In this document: in pieces, positions 1 to 9,510 of the stretch
Layout of the letters: each line of letters begins with the position of its first letter
How positions within the stretch are numbered: the stretch's first letter is position 1
From: Streptomyces sp. WM6378
GTDB lineage: Bacteria; Actinomycetota; Actinomycetes; Streptomycetales; Streptomycetaceae
Assembly (NCBI RefSeq): GCF_001279695.1
Contig: NZ_LGDD01000292.1
Coordinates: 9,191 to 73,190, forward strand
Length of the DNA stretch: 64,000 nucleotides
Reading direction: 5' to 3'
Made by a program: the position numbers and the translations under genes
Notes under the pieces: model-generated
Seen by the model: only the letters and a program-made list of their open reading frames with translations
What the model was told of the DNA's origin: nothing
The model's database searches: none

Positions 1-555
1 GTCAAGGCCGGGCCGTGTGTCGTGACGCAGGTTCGCACCAACGACGTCGACGGCTACGAGTCGGTACAGATCGCCTTCGGCGAGATCGACCCGCGCAAGG
101 TGAACAAGCCCCTCAAGGGCCACTTCGCCAAGGCCGACGTGACCCCGCGCCGCCACCTGGTGGAGCTCCGCACCCCTGACGCCAGCGAGTACACGCTGGG
201 CCAGGAGATCACTGCCGAGGTGTTCGAGTCCGGCGTCAAGGTTGACGTCACGGGCAAGAGCAAGGGCAAGGGCTTCGCCGGTGTCATGAAGCGTCACAAC
301 TTCAAGGGCCTGGGCGCCGGTCACGGTGTGCAGCGCAAGCACCGCTCGCCCGGTTCCATCGGTGGCTGCGCCACCCCTGGCCGTGTGTTCAAGGGCGTCC
401 GCATGGCGGGCCGCATGGGCAACGAGCGTGTCACCACCCAGAACCTGACCATCCACGCGGTTGACGCGGAGAAGGGTCTGCTGCTCATCAAGGGCGCGGT
501 CCCCGGTCCGAACGGCGGCCTCGTCCTGGTCCGTACCGCGGCCAAGGGGGCTTGA
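1..555 (+). CDS. rplC: 50S ribosomal protein L3, 5'-truncated by window edge
   Basis: L3 is an early-assembling large-subunit protein whose extended loop reaches toward the peptidyl-transferase centre. The reading frame is open from base 1 ([11 protein letters not shown]...), so the first ~30 codons of a normally ~214-residue protein lie outside the window; 184 residues are seen. The conserved L3 loop with [16 protein letters not shown] and the [15 protein letters not shown] segment is present. It ends with TGA five bases before rplD, as expected inside the S10 operon (rpsJ would be just upstream). Confidence 0.97.
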   Translation, partial: VKAGPCVVTQVRTNDVDGYESVQIAFGEIDPRKVNKPLKGHFAKADVTPRRHLVELRTPDASEYTLGQEITAEVFESGVKVDVTGKSKGKGFAGVMKRHNFKGLGAGHGVQRKHRSPGSIGGCATPGRVFKGVRMAGRMGNERVTTQNLTIHAVDAEKGLLLIKGAVPGPNGGLVLVRTAAKGA

Positions 556-559
556 GGTA

Positions 560-1210
560 ATGAGCACCATTGACATCCTTTCGCCGGCAGGCGACAAGGC
601 CGGTACCGTCGAGCTCCCCTCGGAGATCTTCGACGCGAAGACCAGCGTTCCGCTGATCCACCAGGTCGTCGTCGCTCAGCTGGCAGCTGCCCGCCAGGGC
701 ACGCACAAGACCAAGACCCGTGGCGAAGTCCGCGGTGGTGGCAAGAAGCCTTACCGCCAGAAGGGCACCGGCCGCGCGCGCCAGGGTTCGACCCGTGCGC
801 CGCAGTTCGCCGGCGGTGGCGTCGTCCACGGCCCGCAGCCGCGTGACTACTCGCAGCGCACCCCGAAGAAGATGAAGGTCGCCGCCCTGCGCGGTGCCCT
901 CTCCGACCGGGCGCGCCACTCGCGCATCCACGTCGTCACCGGCGTGGTCGACGGAACGGCTTCCACCAAGGCCGCCAAGACGCTGTTCGGCAAGATCTCG
1001 GAGCGCAACAACCTGCTCCTGGTCGTCGAGCGCGCCGACGAGGCCGCGTGGCTGTCCGCCCGCAACCTGCCCCAGGTCCACATCCTGGAGCCGGGCCAGC
1101 TGAACACGTACGACGTGATCGTCTCCGACGACGTGGTCTTCACCCAGGCCGCTTTCGAGTCCTTCGTGTCTGGCCCCAAGGCCGATGACAACGAGGGGAG
1201 CGAGGCCTGA
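560..1210 (+). CDS. rplD: 50S ribosomal protein L4
   Basis: L4 (216 aa) binds domain I of 23S rRNA and lines the peptide exit tunnel; in E. coli it is also the S10-operon repressor. The [17 protein letters not shown] loop that inserts into the tunnel is clear around residue 65-85. ATG at 560 follows a GGGGGCTTGAGG Shine-Dalgarno region at the end of rplC; upstream in-frame codons overlap rplC and are unlikely to be used. The stop overlaps the rplW start (TGATG), indicating translational coupling. Confidence 0.97.
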   Translation: MSTIDILSPAGDKAGTVELPSEIFDAKTSVPLIHQVVVAQLAAARQGTHKTKTRGEVRGGGKKPYRQKGTGRARQGSTRAPQFAGGGVVHGPQPRDYSQRTPKKMKVAALRGALSDRARHSRIHVVTGVVDGTASTKAAKTLFGKISERNNLLLVVERADEAAWLSARNLPQVHILEPGQLNTYDVIVSDDVVFTQAAFESFVSGPKADDNEGSEA

Positions 1211-1524
1211 TGGCCGAGATCACCAGCAAGACCTTCACGGACCCGCGCGACATTCTTGTCAAGCCGGTTGTTTCCGAGAAGAGCTACGCGCTGCTCGACG
1301 AGAACAAGTACACGTTCATCGTCAAGCCGGGCTCCAACAAGACCCAGATCAAGCAGGCCGTGGAAGCGGTCTTCTCGGTCAAGGTCACCGGGGTCAACAC
1401 GATCAACCGCCAGGGCAAGCGCAAGCGCACGAAGACCGGTTTCGGCAAGCGTGCCGACACCAAGCGCGCCATCGTGACCCTTGCTGAGGGCGACCGTATC
1501 GACATCTTCGGCCAGGCCTCCTAA
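1210..1524 (+). CDS. rplW: 50S ribosomal protein L23
   Basis: L23 (104 aa) sits at the polypeptide tunnel exit and is the docking point for trigger factor and SRP. The [13 protein letters not shown] start and the GKRKRTK basic loop are typical. One-base overlap with the rplD stop supports coupled translation. Confidence 0.97.
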   Translation: MAEITSKTFTDPRDILVKPVVSEKSYALLDENKYTFIVKPGSNKTQIKQAVEAVFSVKVTGVNTINRQGKRKRTKTGFGKRADTKRAIVTLAEGDRIDIFGQAS

Positions 1525-1563
1525 CGGAGCGCCCTGGTCCGAATATCGGACGAGGACTGAGAA

Positions 1564-2400
1564 ATGGGTATCCGCAAGTACAAGCCGACGACTCCGGGCC
1601 GTCGTGGCTCCAGCGTCGCCGACTTCGTCGAGATCACGCGGTCCACGCCGGAGAAGTCGCTGGTCCGCCCCCTGCACAGCAAGGGCGGCCGTAACAACAC
1701 CGGTCGTGTGACCGTCCGTCACCAGGGCGGTGGCCACAAGCGCGCCTACCGCGTGATCGACTTCCGTCGTCACGACAAGGACGGCGTGCCGGCCAAGGTC
1801 GCTCACATCGAGTACGACCCGAACCGCACCGCGCGCATCGCGCTCCTGCACTACGCAGACGGCGAGAAGCGCTACATCATCGCGCCCCGTGGCCTGAGCC
1901 AGGGTGACCGCGTTGAGAACGGCCCCGGGGCCGACATCAAGCCGGGCAACAACCTGGCGCTGCGCAACATCCCGGTCGGTACGACCATCCACGCCATCGA
2001 GCTGCGTCCCGGCGGCGGTGCGAAGTTCGCCCGCTCCGCGGGTGCTTCGGTGCAGCTGCTGGCGAAGGAGGGCACGATGGCCCACCTTCGTATGCCGTCC
2101 GGCGAAATTCGCCTGGTCGACGCCCGCTGCCGCGCCACCATCGGCGAGGTCGGCAACGCCGAGCAGTCGAACATCAACTGGGGCAAGGCCGGCCGCATGC
2201 GCTGGAAGGGCGTTCGCCCGTCCGTCCGCGGTGTCGCGATGAACCCGGTTGACCACCCGCACGGTGGTGGTGAGGGCAAGACCAGTGGTGGTCGCCACCC
2301 GGTCTCCCCGTGGGGTCAGAAGGAGGGTCGTACTCGCTCGCCGAAGAAGGCATCGAGCAAGTACATCGTCCGCCGCCGCAAGACGAACAAGAAGCGCTAG
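1564..2400 (+). CDS. rplB: 50S ribosomal protein L2
   Basis: L2 (278 aa) is needed for subunit association and peptidyl transferase activity. Full family length; the C-terminal [14 protein letters not shown] motif containing the conserved His is intact, as is the basic tail ending KTNKKR. Starts 39 bp after rplW with a GAGGACTGAGAA upstream sequence. Confidence 0.98.
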   Translation: MGIRKYKPTTPGRRGSSVADFVEITRSTPEKSLVRPLHSKGGRNNTGRVTVRHQGGGHKRAYRVIDFRRHDKDGVPAKVAHIEYDPNRTARIALLHYADGEKRYIIAPRGLSQGDRVENGPGADIKPGNNLALRNIPVGTTIHAIELRPGGGAKFARSAGASVQLLAKEGTMAHLRMPSGEIRLVDARCRATIGEVGNAEQSNINWGKAGRMRWKGVRPSVRGVAMNPVDHPHGGGEGKTSGGRHPVSPWGQKEGRTRSPKKASSKYIVRRRKTNKKR

Positions 2401-2412
2401 GAGCGGGTTTAG

Positions 2413-2694
2413 ATGCCGCGCAGTCTCAAGAAGGGACCCTTCGTCGACGGACACCTCATCAAGAAGGTGGACGCCCAGAACGAAGCTGGTACCAAGAACG
2501 TCATCAAGACCTGGTCCCGTCGCTCGATGATCATCCCGGCCATGCTCGGCCACACGATCGCGGTGCACAACGGCAAGACCCACGTCCCGGTGTTTGTCTC
2601 CGAGTCGATGGTCGGCCACAAGCTCGGCGAGTTCTCGCCGACTCGCACCTTCCGCGGCCACGTCAAGGACGACCGGAAGTCGAAGCGCCGCTAA
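2413..2694 (+). CDS. rpsS: 30S ribosomal protein S19
   Basis: S19 (93 aa) contacts the 30S head near the A-site tRNA and S13. [15 protein letters not shown] opening and the [15 protein letters not shown] signature are present. It begins 12 bp after rplB, with GGAGCGGG as ribosome-binding sequence. Confidence 0.98.
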   Translation: MPRSLKKGPFVDGHLIKKVDAQNEAGTKNVIKTWSRRSMIIPAMLGHTIAVHNGKTHVPVFVSESMVGHKLGEFSPTRTFRGHVKDDRKSKRR

Positions 2695-2737
2695 CGCGGG
2701 GTGGGAACGACTAATGACTTACACCGAAGGGACAACC

Positions 2738-3085
2738 ATGGAAGCCAGGGCCCAGGCGCGGTACATCCGCGTCACGCCCATGAAGGCCCGCCGAGTGGTG
2801 GACCTTATCCGTGGCATGGATGCCACGGAGGCTCAGGCGGTCCTGCGTTTCGCCCCGCAGGCCGCGAGCGTGCCGGTCGGCAAGGTGCTGGACAGCGCCA
2901 TTGCCAACGCCGCGCACAACTACGACCACACGGACGCCTCTTCGCTGTTCATCAGCGAGGCGTTTGTGGACGAGGGTCCGACCCTGAAGCGGTTCCGTCC
3001 GCGTGCTCAGGGCCGTGCCTACCGGATCCGTAAGCGGACCAGCCACATCACCGTGGTCGTCAGCAGCAAGGAAGGAACCCGGTAA
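2738..3085 (+). CDS. rplV: 50S ribosomal protein L22
   Basis: L22 (115 aa with this start) extends a beta-hairpin into the exit tunnel and is a macrolide-resistance locus. Signature [20 protein letters not shown] near the C terminus. I chose ATG 2738 ([20 protein letters not shown]) because GAAGGGA lies at good spacing and homology to the family begins there; an in-frame ATG at 2714 would add eight residues (MTYTEGTT). The stop overlaps rpsC by one base (TAATG). Confidence 0.95.
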   Translation: MEARAQARYIRVTPMKARRVVDLIRGMDATEAQAVLRFAPQAASVPVGKVLDSAIANAAHNYDHTDASSLFISEAFVDEGPTLKRFRPRAQGRAYRIRKRTSHITVVVSSKEGTR

Positions 3086-3927
3086 TGGGCCAGAAGGTTA
3101 ACCCGCATGGGTTCCGGCTCGGTATCACCACGGACTTCAAGTCCCGCTGGTACGCCGACAAGCTGTACAAGGACTACGTCAAGGAAGACGTCGCCATCCG
3201 TCGGATGATGACGTCCGGCATGGAGCGCGCCGGCATCTCGAAGGTTGAGATCGAGCGCACCCGTGACCGCGTGCGGGTGGACATCCACACCGCGCGTCCC
3301 GGCATCGTCATCGGCCGCCGTGGCGCCGAGGCCGACCGCATCCGCGGCGACCTCGAGAAGCTCACGGGCAAGCAGGTCCAGCTGAACATCCTCGAGGTCA
3401 AGAACCCCGAGATGGACGCTCAGCTGGTTGCTCAGGCCGTTGCCGAGCAGCTCTCCTCCCGCGTCTCCTTCCGTCGTGCCATGCGCAAGAGCATGCAGGG
3501 CACGATGAAGGCCGGCGCCAAGGGCATCAAGATCCAGTGCGGTGGCCGTCTCGGCGGCGCCGAGATGTCCCGCTCGGAGTTCTACCGCGAAGGCCGTGTG
3601 CCGCTGCACACCCTGCGCGCGAACATCGACTACGGCTTCTTCGAGGCCAAGACGACCTTCGGCCGCATCGGCGTGAAGGTCTGGATCTACAAGGGCGACG
3701 TCAAGAACATCGCCGAGGTTCGCGCCGAGAACGCAGCGGCCCGTGCGGGTAACCGCCCGGCCCGTGGTGGCGCCAACGACCGTCCGGCCGGTGGCCGCGG
3801 CGGCCGTGGCGGCGAGCGTGGCGGTCGCGGCCGCAAGCCGCAGCAGGCTGCGCCGGCTGCCGAGGCCCCCAAGGCCGAGGCTCCCGCCGCCGCCGCTCCG
3901 GCTGAGAGCACCGGAACGGAGGCCTGA
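3085..3927 (+). CDS. rpsC: 30S ribosomal protein S3 with extended C-terminal tail
   Basis: S3 (280 aa) forms part of the mRNA entry channel. The KH domain ([14 protein letters not shown], about residues 70-85) and the C-terminal S3 domain ending near [10 protein letters not shown] are complete. Residues ~220-280 form an Arg/Gly-rich run ([15 protein letters not shown]) then a Pro/Ala/Glu tail, absent from E. coli S3 (233 aa) and common in actinobacteria. Five bp separate it from rplP. Confidence 0.97.
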   Translation: MGQKVNPHGFRLGITTDFKSRWYADKLYKDYVKEDVAIRRMMTSGMERAGISKVEIERTRDRVRVDIHTARPGIVIGRRGAEADRIRGDLEKLTGKQVQLNILEVKNPEMDAQLVAQAVAEQLSSRVSFRRAMRKSMQGTMKAGAKGIKIQCGGRLGGAEMSRSEFYREGRVPLHTLRANIDYGFFEAKTTFGRIGVKVWIYKGDVKNIAEVRAENAAARAGNRPARGGANDRPAGGRGGRGGERGGRGRKPQQAAPAAEAPKAEAPAAAAPAESTGTEA

Positions 3928-3932
3928 CCGAA

Positions 3933-4352
3933 ATGCTGATCCCCCGTAGGGTCAAGCACCGCAAGCAGCACCACCCCAAGCGCCGCGGTATGGCCAAGGG
4001 TGGTACGACGGTTGCGTTCGGCGAGTACGGCATTCAGGCCCTCACGCCGGCGTACGTGACCAACCGCCAGATCGAGGCGGCTCGTATCGCGATGACCCGC
4101 CACATCAAGCGTGGCGGCAAGGTCTGGATCAACATCTACCCGGACCGCCCGCTGACGAAGAAGCCTGCCGAGACCCGCATGGGTTCCGGTAAGGGTTCTC
4201 CGGAGTGGTGGGTCGCGAACGTTCACCCGGGCCGGGTGATGTTCGAGCTGTCCTACCCGAACGAGAAGATTGCTCGTGAGGCGCTCACCCGAGCTGCTCA
4301 CAAGCTCCCGATGAAGTGCCGCATCGTCCGGCGCGAGGCAGGTGAGGCGTGA
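3933..4352 (+). CDS. rplP: 50S ribosomal protein L16
   Basis: L16 (139 aa) organises the A-tRNA site of the large subunit. [15 protein letters not shown] start and [19 protein letters not shown] signature are present. Stop and rpmC start overlap (TGATG at 4350-4354). Confidence 0.97.
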   Translation: MLIPRRVKHRKQHHPKRRGMAKGGTTVAFGEYGIQALTPAYVTNRQIEAARIAMTRHIKRGGKVWINIYPDRPLTKKPAETRMGSGKGSPEWWVANVHPGRVMFELSYPNEKIAREALTRAAHKLPMKCRIVRREAGEA

Positions 4353-4576
4353 TGTCGGCCGGAACCAAGGCGTCCGAACTGCGCGAGCTGGGCGACGAGG
4401 AGCTTCTCAACAAGCTCCGCGAAGCCAAGGAAGAGCTGTTCAACCTCCGCTTCCAGGCGGCGACGGGCCAGCTCGAGAACCACGGTCGGCTCAAGTCCGT
4501 CCGTAAGGACATCGCCCGGATCTACACCCTGATGCGCGAGCGCGAGCTGGGCATCGAGACGGTGGAGAGCGCCTGA
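4352..4576 (+). CDS. rpmC: 50S ribosomal protein L29
   Basis: L29 (74 aa) is a small helical protein near the tunnel exit, partner of L23. [18 protein letters not shown] is the family core. ATG 4352 overlaps the rplP stop; a GTG directly upstream (4349) is less likely. The last base overlaps rpsQ. Confidence 0.96.
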   Translation: MSAGTKASELRELGDEELLNKLREAKEELFNLRFQAATGQLENHGRLKSVRKDIARIYTLMRERELGIETVESA

Positions 4577-4860
4577 TGAGCGAGAAGAATGTGACTGAGA
4601 CGACTGAGCAGCGCGGTTTCCGCAAGACCCGTGAGGGTCTGGTCGTCAGCGACAAGATGGACAAGACCGTCGTCGTCGCTGTCGAGGACCGTGTGAAGCA
4701 CGCGCTGTACGGCAAGGTCATCCGCCGTACGAACAAGCTCAAGGCGCACGACGAGCAGAACGCTGCCGGCGTCGGCGACCGCGTCCTCATCATGGAGACG
4801 CGTCCGCTGTCGGCGAGCAAGCGCTGGCGCATCGTCGAGATCCTCGAGAAGGCCAAGTAA
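4576..4860 (+). CDS. rpsQ: 30S ribosomal protein S17
   Basis: S17 (94 aa) is an early-binding OB-fold protein. Core [17 protein letters not shown] and [14 protein letters not shown] are present, with a short acidic N-terminal extension. It is the last gene of the S10 cluster; a large hairpin follows. Confidence 0.97.
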   Translation: MSEKNVTETTEQRGFRKTREGLVVSDKMDKTVVVAVEDRVKHALYGKVIRRTNKLKAHDEQNAAGVGDRVLIMETRPLSASKRWRIVEILEKAK

Positions 4861-4903
4861 GCAAATCTCTGGGGGGTTTCCCTCAGAGTGGTTCCGCCAG
4901 GCT

Positions 4904-4945
4904 CGGCGGGGGCCGCACCTCGTAAGAGGACCGTGGCCCCCGCCG
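4904..4945 (+). terminator. Strong intercistronic hairpin between rpsQ and rplN
   Basis: Arms CGGCGGGGGCC (4904-4914) and GGCCCCCGCCG (4935-4945) pair perfectly over 11 bp; inside, CCTC/GAGG close a GTAA (GNRA-type) tetraloop at 4922-4925. No T-run follows, so it may act as attenuator, processing site or stability element rather than as a full terminator. It sits at the S10/spc operon boundary. Confidence 0.75.
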
Positions 4946-4973
4946 GGAACCGGCAGACGATCAGGAGATAGAC

Positions 4974-5342
4974 GTGATCCAGCAGGAGTCGCGACTGCGC
5001 GTCGCCGACAACACTGGTGCGAAGGAAATCCTTTGCATCCGTGTGCTCGGTGGCTCCGGTCGCCGCTACGCGGGTATCGGTGACGTCATCGTCGCCACCG
5101 TCAAGGACGCGATCCCCGGTGGCAACGTGAAGAAGGGCGACGTCGTCAAGGCTGTCGTCGTGCGCACCGTCAAGGAGCGTCGTCGTCAGGACGGCTCGTA
5201 CATCCGCTTCGACGAGAACGCGGCCGTCATCCTCAAGAACGATGGCGACCCCCGCGGCACCCGCATCTTCGGCCCGGTGGGCCGGGAGCTGCGCGAGAAG
5301 AAGTTCATGAAGATCATCTCGCTCGCGCCGGAGGTGCTGTAA
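4974..5342 (+). CDS. rplN: 50S ribosomal protein L14
   Basis: L14 (122 aa) lies at the subunit interface and binds the silencing factor Rsf[19 protein letters not shown] and [19 protein letters not shown] are diagnostic. GTG start at 4974 preceded by AGGAGATA. First gene of the spc cluster; the 113-bp gap upstream holds a hairpin. Confidence 0.97.
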   Translation: MIQQESRLRVADNTGAKEILCIRVLGGSGRRYAGIGDVIVATVKDAIPGGNVKKGDVVKAVVVRTVKERRRQDGSYIRFDENAAVILKNDGDPRGTRIFGPVGRELREKKFMKIISLAPEVL

Positions 5343-5344
5343 GC

Positions 5345-5668
5345 ATGAAGATCAAGAAGGGCGACCTGGTTCAGGTCATCACCGGTAAGGACAAGGGCAA
5401 GCAGGGCAAGGTCATCGCGGCCTTCCCCCGCGAGGACCGCGTCCTGGTCGAGGGTGTCAACCGGGTCAAGAAGCACACCAAGGCCGGCCAGACCGCTCGC
5501 GGTTCGCAGACCGGTGGCATTGTGACGACCGAGGCCCCGATCCACGTGAGCAACGTTCAGCTCGTCGTGGAGAAGGACGGCAACAAGGTCGTTACCCGCG
5601 TCGGTTTCCGCTTCGACGACGAGGGCAACAAGATCCGCGTTGCCAAGCGGACGGGTGAGGACATCTGA
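5345..5668 (+). CDS. rplX: 50S ribosomal protein L24
   Basis: L24 (107 aa) nucleates 50S assembly. KOW motif [20 protein letters not shown] at the N terminus. Two-base gap after rplN; stop overlaps the rplE ATG by one base. Confidence 0.97.
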   Translation: MKIKKGDLVQVITGKDKGKQGKVIAAFPREDRVLVEGVNRVKKHTKAGQTARGSQTGGIVTTEAPIHVSNVQLVVEKDGNKVVTRVGFRFDDEGNKIRVAKRTGEDI

Positions 5669-6225
5669 TGGCTACCACCACCACTCCGCGTCTCAAGACG
5701 AAGTACCGCGAGGAGATCGCGGGCAAGCTGCGTGAGGAGTTCTCGTACGAGAACGTCATGCAGGTTCCCGGCCTCGTGAAGATCGTGGTCAACATGGGTG
5801 TGGGCGACGCCGCCCGCGACTCCAAGCTGATGGATGGCGCGGTTCGCGACCTCACCACGATCACCGGTCAGAAGCCGGCCGTCACCAAGGCCCGCAAGTC
5901 CATCGCGCAGTTCAAGCTGCGTGAGGGTCAGCCGATCGGCTGCCACGTCACCCTCCGTGGTGACCGCATGTGGGAGTTCCTGGACCGTACGCTGTCGCTC
6001 GCGCTGCCGCGTATCCGTGACTTCCGTGGTCTGTCGCCGAAGCAGTTCGACGGCCGTGGCAACTACACCTTCGGTCTCACCGAGCAGGTCATGTTCCACG
6101 AGATCGACCAGGACAAGATCGACCGTACCCGGGGTATGGACATCACCGTGGTCACCACGGCGACCAACGACGACGAGGGCCGCGCGCTCCTTCGTCACCT
6201 CGGCTTCCCCTTCAAGGAGGCGTAA
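5668..6225 (+). CDS. rplE: 50S ribosomal protein L5
   Basis: L5 (185 aa) binds 5S rRNA and forms bridge B1b with S13. [27 protein letters not shown] and the C-terminal [19 protein letters not shown] block are typical. An AAGGAGG sequence at its 3' end serves rpsN downstream. Confidence 0.97.
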   Translation: MATTTTPRLKTKYREEIAGKLREEFSYENVMQVPGLVKIVVNMGVGDAARDSKLMDGAVRDLTTITGQKPAVTKARKSIAQFKLREGQPIGCHVTLRGDRMWEFLDRTLSLALPRIRDFRGLSPKQFDGRGNYTFGLTEQVMFHEIDQDKIDRTRGMDITVVTTATNDDEGRALLRHLGFPFKEA

Positions 6226-6230
6226 GCGAG

Positions 6231-6416
6231 ATGGCGAAGAAGGCTCTCATCGCGAAGGCTGCCCGCAAGCCCAAGTTCGGTGTGCGTGCGTACACCCGCT
6301 GCCAGCGCTGCGGTCGCCCCCACTCCGTGTACCGCAAGTTCGGCCTGTGCCGCGTGTGCCTTCGTGAGATGGCTCACCGTGGCGAGCTGCCGGGCGTGAC
6401 CAAGAGCTCCTGGTAA
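6231..6416 (+). CDS. rpsN: 30S ribosomal protein S14, zinc-binding type Z
   Basis: 61-residue short S14 with two CxxC pairs (CQRC and CRVC, residues ~24-43) that bind zinc; this is the C+ paralogue normally used when zinc is sufficient. Actinobacteria often carry a longer zinc-free copy elsewhere under Zur control. Starts six bases after rplE behind AAGGAGG. Confidence 0.96.
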   Translation: MAKKALIAKAARKPKFGVRAYTRCQRCGRPHSVYRKFGLCRVCLREMAHRGELPGVTKSSW

Positions 6417-6446
6417 TTCCCCTCTGTCCTTAGGGACTTGGGAATT
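6415..6446 (+). terminator. Hairpin directly after rpsN
   Basis: AATTCCC (6415-6421) pairs with GGGAATT (6440-6446) and GTCC (6426-6429) with GGAC (6434-6437) around a TTAG loop; TTT follows. The left arm overlaps the rpsN stop codon. It may attenuate transcription into rpsH. Confidence 0.55.
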
Positions 6447-6474
6447 TCCGGACGCTCTCGGTAAGTATCTGGTC

Positions 6475-6525
6475 GGCGGATGCCCTCCTCCATATGCCGT
6501 AGGCTTGTGGGGTTGGGCGTCCGCC
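6475..6525 (+). other. Second hairpin in the rpsN-rpsH leader
   Basis: GGCGGATGCCC (6475-6485) pairs with GGGCGTCCGCC (6515-6525) over 11 bp with one T-G wobble; loop 29 nt. Together with the hairpin at 6415 it occupies much of the 223-bp gap before rpsH, unusually long for this cluster. Role unknown; no confident promoter seen in the gap. Confidence 0.5.
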
Positions 6526-6639
6526 GCCCATAACGACTTACTACGCCGTAGGTCCCCGCACCGCACCCGTCCCGCCACTGAGTGGGGAGAGGGATGGCGC
6601 ATACAGGAAACCGCGGCGAGAGAGGCCGAAGGCCGATTC

Positions 6640-7038
6640 ATGACCATGACTGACCCGATCGCAGACATGCTCACTCGTCTGCGTAACGCAAACTCGGCGT
6701 ACCACGACTCTGTCGTGATGCCGCACAGCAAGATCAAGTCGCACATCGCGGAGATCCTCCAGCAGGAGGGCTTCATCACCGGCTGGAAGGTCGAGGACGC
6801 CGAGGTCGGCAAGAACCTCGTCCTCGAGCTGAAGTTCGGGCCGAACCGTGAGCGCTCCATCGCGGGCATCAAGCGGATCTCGAAGCCCGGTCTGCGTGTG
6901 TACGCGAAGTCCACCAACCTGCCGAAGGTGCTCGGCGGCCTGGGCGTGGCGATCATCTCCACGTCGCACGGTCTGCTCACCGGTCAGCAGGCAGGCAAGA
7001 AGGGCGTAGGTGGGGAAGTCCTCGCCTACGTCTGGTAG
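6640..7038 (+). CDS. rpsH: 30S ribosomal protein S8
   Basis: S8 (132 aa) binds the central domain of 16S rRNA; in E. coli it represses the spc operon. [18 protein letters not shown] start and [22 protein letters not shown] end are clear. ATG 6640 chosen; the open frame extends upstream through the leader without homology. Confidence 0.97.
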   Translation: MTMTDPIADMLTRLRNANSAYHDSVVMPHSKIKSHIAEILQQEGFITGWKVEDAEVGKNLVLELKFGPNRERSIAGIKRISKPGLRVYAKSTNLPKVLGGLGVAIISTSHGLLTGQQAGKKGVGGEVLAYVW

Positions 7039-7059
7039 TCGGGAACGGAGGAAAAGCTA

Positions 7060-7599
7060 ATGTCGCGAATCGGCAAGCTCCCCATCCAGGTTCCCGCCGG
7101 TGTGGACGTCACCATCGATGGCCGTACGGTCCACGTGAAGGGCCCCAAGGGTTCCCTCACGCACGCCGTTGCGTCCCCCATCGAGATCGTGAAGGGTGAG
7201 GACGGCGTTCTGAACGTCATCCGCCCCAACGACGAGCGTCAGAACAAGGCCCTGCACGGCCTGTCCCGCACGCTGGTGGCCAACATGATCACCGGTGTGA
7301 CCCAGGGATACACCAAGGCGCTCGAGATCAGCGGTGTCGGTTACCGCGTCCAGGCGAAGGGCTCCAACCTGGAGTTCGCGCTGGGATACAGCCACTCGAT
7401 CACCGTCGAGGCCCCCGAAGGCATCACCTTCAAGGTCGAGTCGCCCACGAAGTTCTCGGTCGAGGGCATCGACAAGCAGAAGGTCGGCGAGGTCGCCGCC
7501 AACATCCGCAAGCTGCGGAAGCCCGACCCGTACAAGGCCAAGGGTGTCAAGTACGCCGGCGAGGTCATCCGCCGCAAGGTCGGAAAGGCTGGTAAGTAA
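7060..7599 (+). CDS. rplF: 50S ribosomal protein L6
   Basis: L6 (179 aa) sits near the factor-binding site. Two L6 repeats; C-terminal [19 protein letters not shown] is the family signature. GGAGGAAAA precedes the ATG. Confidence 0.97.
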   Translation: MSRIGKLPIQVPAGVDVTIDGRTVHVKGPKGSLTHAVASPIEIVKGEDGVLNVIRPNDERQNKALHGLSRTLVANMITGVTQGYTKALEISGVGYRVQAKGSNLEFALGYSHSITVEAPEGITFKVESPTKFSVEGIDKQKVGEVAANIRKLRKPDPYKAKGVKYAGEVIRRKVGKAGK

Positions 7600-7602
7600 G
7601 CC

Positions 7603-7986
7603 ATGGCATACGGTGTGAAGATCGCCAAGGGCGACGCTTACAAGCGTGCCGCCAAGGCACGTCGCCACGTCCGCATCCGCAAGAACGTGTCGGGTACGGC
7701 GGAGCGTCCGCGCCTCGTCGTGACGCGTTCCAACCGCGGTATCACCGCTCAGGTCATCGACGACCTCAAGGGTCACACCTTGGCGTCGGCGTCGAACCTG
7801 GACGCTTCGATCCGTGGGGGCGAGGGCGACAAGTCCGCGCAGGCCAAGCAGGTCGGTGCCCTGGTCGCTGAGCGCGCCAAGGCCGCCGGCGTCGAGACCG
7901 TCGTGTTCGACCGTGGTGGCAACAGGTACGCCGGGCGCATTGCCGCTCTGGCTGACGCCGCCCGCGAAGCCGGGCTGAAGTTCTAA
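7603..7986 (+). CDS. rplR: 50S ribosomal protein L18
   Basis: L18 (127 aa) binds 5S rRNA with L5. [19 protein letters not shown] start and [24 protein letters not shown] end are diagnostic. Three bases after rplF. Confidence 0.97.
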   Translation: MAYGVKIAKGDAYKRAAKARRHVRIRKNVSGTAERPRLVVTRSNRGITAQVIDDLKGHTLASASNLDASIRGGEGDKSAQAKQVGALVAERAKAAGVETVVFDRGGNRYAGRIAALADAAREAGLKF

Positions 7987-8032
7987 GCCCCGGTTCCGGG
8001 ACTAACGGACGTAACAGAGAGAGGTAAATCCA

Positions 8033-8635
8033 ATGGCTGGACCCCAGCGCCGCGGAAGCGGTGCCGGTGGCGGCGAGCGGCGGGACCGGAAGGGTCGCGA
8101 CGGTGGCGCTGCCGCCGAGAAGACCGCTTACGTTGAGCGCGTTGTCGCGATCAACCGCGTTGCCAAGGTTGTCAAGGGTGGTCGCCGCTTCAGCTTCACC
8201 GCGCTGGTCGTGGTGGGCGACGGTGACGGCACCGTAGGTGTCGGTTACGGCAAGGCCAAGGAAGTTCCCGCGGCCATCGCCAAGGGCGTCGAGGAAGCCA
8301 AGAAGAACTTCTTCAAGGTTCCCCGCATCCAGGGCACCATCCCGCACCCGATCCAGGGCGAGAAGGCGGCCGGCGTTGTCCTGCTGAAGCCTGCTTCCCC
8401 CGGTACCGGTGTTATCGCCGGTGGCCCGGTGCGCGCGGTGCTCGAGTGCGCCGGCGTTCACGACATCCTGTCGAAGTCGCTCGGCTCCGACAACGCGATC
8501 AACATCGTGCACGCGACCGTGGCGGCCCTCAAGGGCCTGCAGCGTCCCGAGGAGATCGCGGCTCGCCGTGGTCTGCCCCTCGAGGCCGTCGCCCCCGCGG
8601 CTCTGCTTCGTGCGCGTGCGGGAGCGGGTGCGTAA
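8033..8635 (+). CDS. rpsE: 30S ribosomal protein S5
   Basis: S5 (200 aa) acts in decoding accuracy and mRNA unwinding. Double-stranded RNA-binding domain [20 protein letters not shown] and C-terminal S5 domain with [13 protein letters not shown]. The first ~35 residues are a Gly/Arg-rich extension compared with E. coli. GAGAGAGG precedes ATG; stop overlaps rpmD (TAATG). Confidence 0.97.
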   Translation: MAGPQRRGSGAGGGERRDRKGRDGGAAAEKTAYVERVVAINRVAKVVKGGRRFSFTALVVVGDGDGTVGVGYGKAKEVPAAIAKGVEEAKKNFFKVPRIQGTIPHPIQGEKAAGVVLLKPASPGTGVIAGGPVRAVLECAGVHDILSKSLGSDNAINIVHATVAALKGLQRPEEIAARRGLPLEAVAPAALLRARAGAGA

Positions 8636-8817
8636 TGGCCCGTCTCAAGATCACGCAGACGAAGTCGTACATCGGCAGCAAGCAGAACCACCGCGACACC
8701 CTGCGTTCGCTCGGGCTCAAGCGCCTGAACGACGTGGTTGTCAAGGAGGACCGCCCCGAGTTCCGCGGCATGGTGCAGACCGTCCGCCACCTCGTGACGG
8801 TTGAGGAGGTTGACTGA
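8635..8817 (+). CDS. rpmD: 50S ribosomal protein L30
   Basis: L30 (60 aa): [20 protein letters not shown] start and VEEVD end. ATG overlaps the rpsE stop by one base, so the short frame is used although the frame is open further upstream. Confidence 0.96.
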   Translation: MARLKITQTKSYIGSKQNHRDTLRSLGLKRLNDVVVKEDRPEFRGMVQTVRHLVTVEEVD

Positions 8818-8818
8818 C

Positions 8819-9274
8819 ATGGGTGAGAACAGCCCGCTGAAGGCCCATAACCTCCGTCCTGCCCCGGGCGCGAAGACCGCCAAGACCCGCGTGGGTCGTG
8901 GTGAGGCGTCCAAGGGTAAGACCGCAGGTCGTGGTACCAAGGGTACGAAGGCCCGCTACCAGGTTCCGGAGCGCTTCGAGGGTGGCCAGATGCCCCTCCA
9001 CATGCGTCTTCCGAAGCTGAAGGGCTTCAAGAACCCGTTCCGCACCGAGTACCAGGTCGTGAACCTGGACAAGCTCGGCGCTCTTTACCCCGAGGGTGGA
9101 GAGGTCACGGTGGCCGACCTGGTCGCCAAGGGCGCGGTGCGCAAGAACAGCCTCGTCAAGGTCCTGGGCCAGGGCGAGATCTCCGTGGCGCTGCAGGTTT
9201 CGGTTGACGCCGTCTCCGGCTCCGCCAAGGAGAAGATTGCCGCTGCCGGCGGCACCGTCACCGAGCTCGTCTGA
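8819..9274 (+). CDS. rplO: 50S ribosomal protein L15
   Basis: L15 (151 aa) is a late-assembly protein. [17 protein letters not shown]ly-rich N-terminal region and [18 protein letters not shown] signature. ATG 8819 is one base after the rpmD stop; an upstream in-frame ATG would overlap rpmD. Followed by a strong terminator. Confidence 0.97.
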   Translation: MGENSPLKAHNLRPAPGAKTAKTRVGRGEASKGKTAGRGTKGTKARYQVPERFEGGQMPLHMRLPKLKGFKNPFRTEYQVVNLDKLGALYPEGGEVTVADLVAKGAVRKNSLVKVLGQGEISVALQVSVDAVSGSAKEKIAAAGGTVTELV

Positions 9275-9296
9275 GACAGCTTGATGGCTTGAACAT

Positions 9297-9336
9297 CCGA
9301 CCGGGGATGCCTCTCAAATGGGGCATCCCCGGTTGG
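9297..9336 (+). terminator. Terminator after rplO
   Basis: ACCGGGGATGCC (9300-9311) pairs perfectly with GGCATCCCCGGT (9322-9333); the stem extends to ~15 bp with a G-T wobble. Located 22 bp after the rplO stop, before a 175-bp secY leader. Confidence 0.85.
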
Positions 9337-9386
9337 TCGTTCCTAGGGGGGCATAGTCGCCGGTAAGGTGGCGTGCACTGTCTAAG

Positions 9387-9416
9387 TTCCGTGCTGTGTG
9401 CCTGGACGGCTACAGT
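9387..9416 (+). promoter_or_regulatory. Candidate secY promoter
   Basis: TTCCGT (9387-9392), 18-nt spacer, TACAGT (9411-9416) gives a fair vegetative-type promoter downstream of the rplO terminator and ~95 bp before secY. The -35 match is weak; the need for a promoter here is an inference from the terminator. Confidence 0.35.
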
Positions 9417-9510
9417 ACGGATTTTTGGCAGATTCAAGACTTCAGTCCTTATTCGTCGATCCTCAAGACCGTCACCCTGACGCACTTGCGCGGGGGTCGC
9501 AGGAGGCACC

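Noticed and set aside
847..2661. 604-codon open frame on the - strand opposite rplD-rplB
   Set aside because: Shadow frame produced by high GC3 of real genes on the other strand; low-complexity Arg/Ala/Gly composition, no homology.
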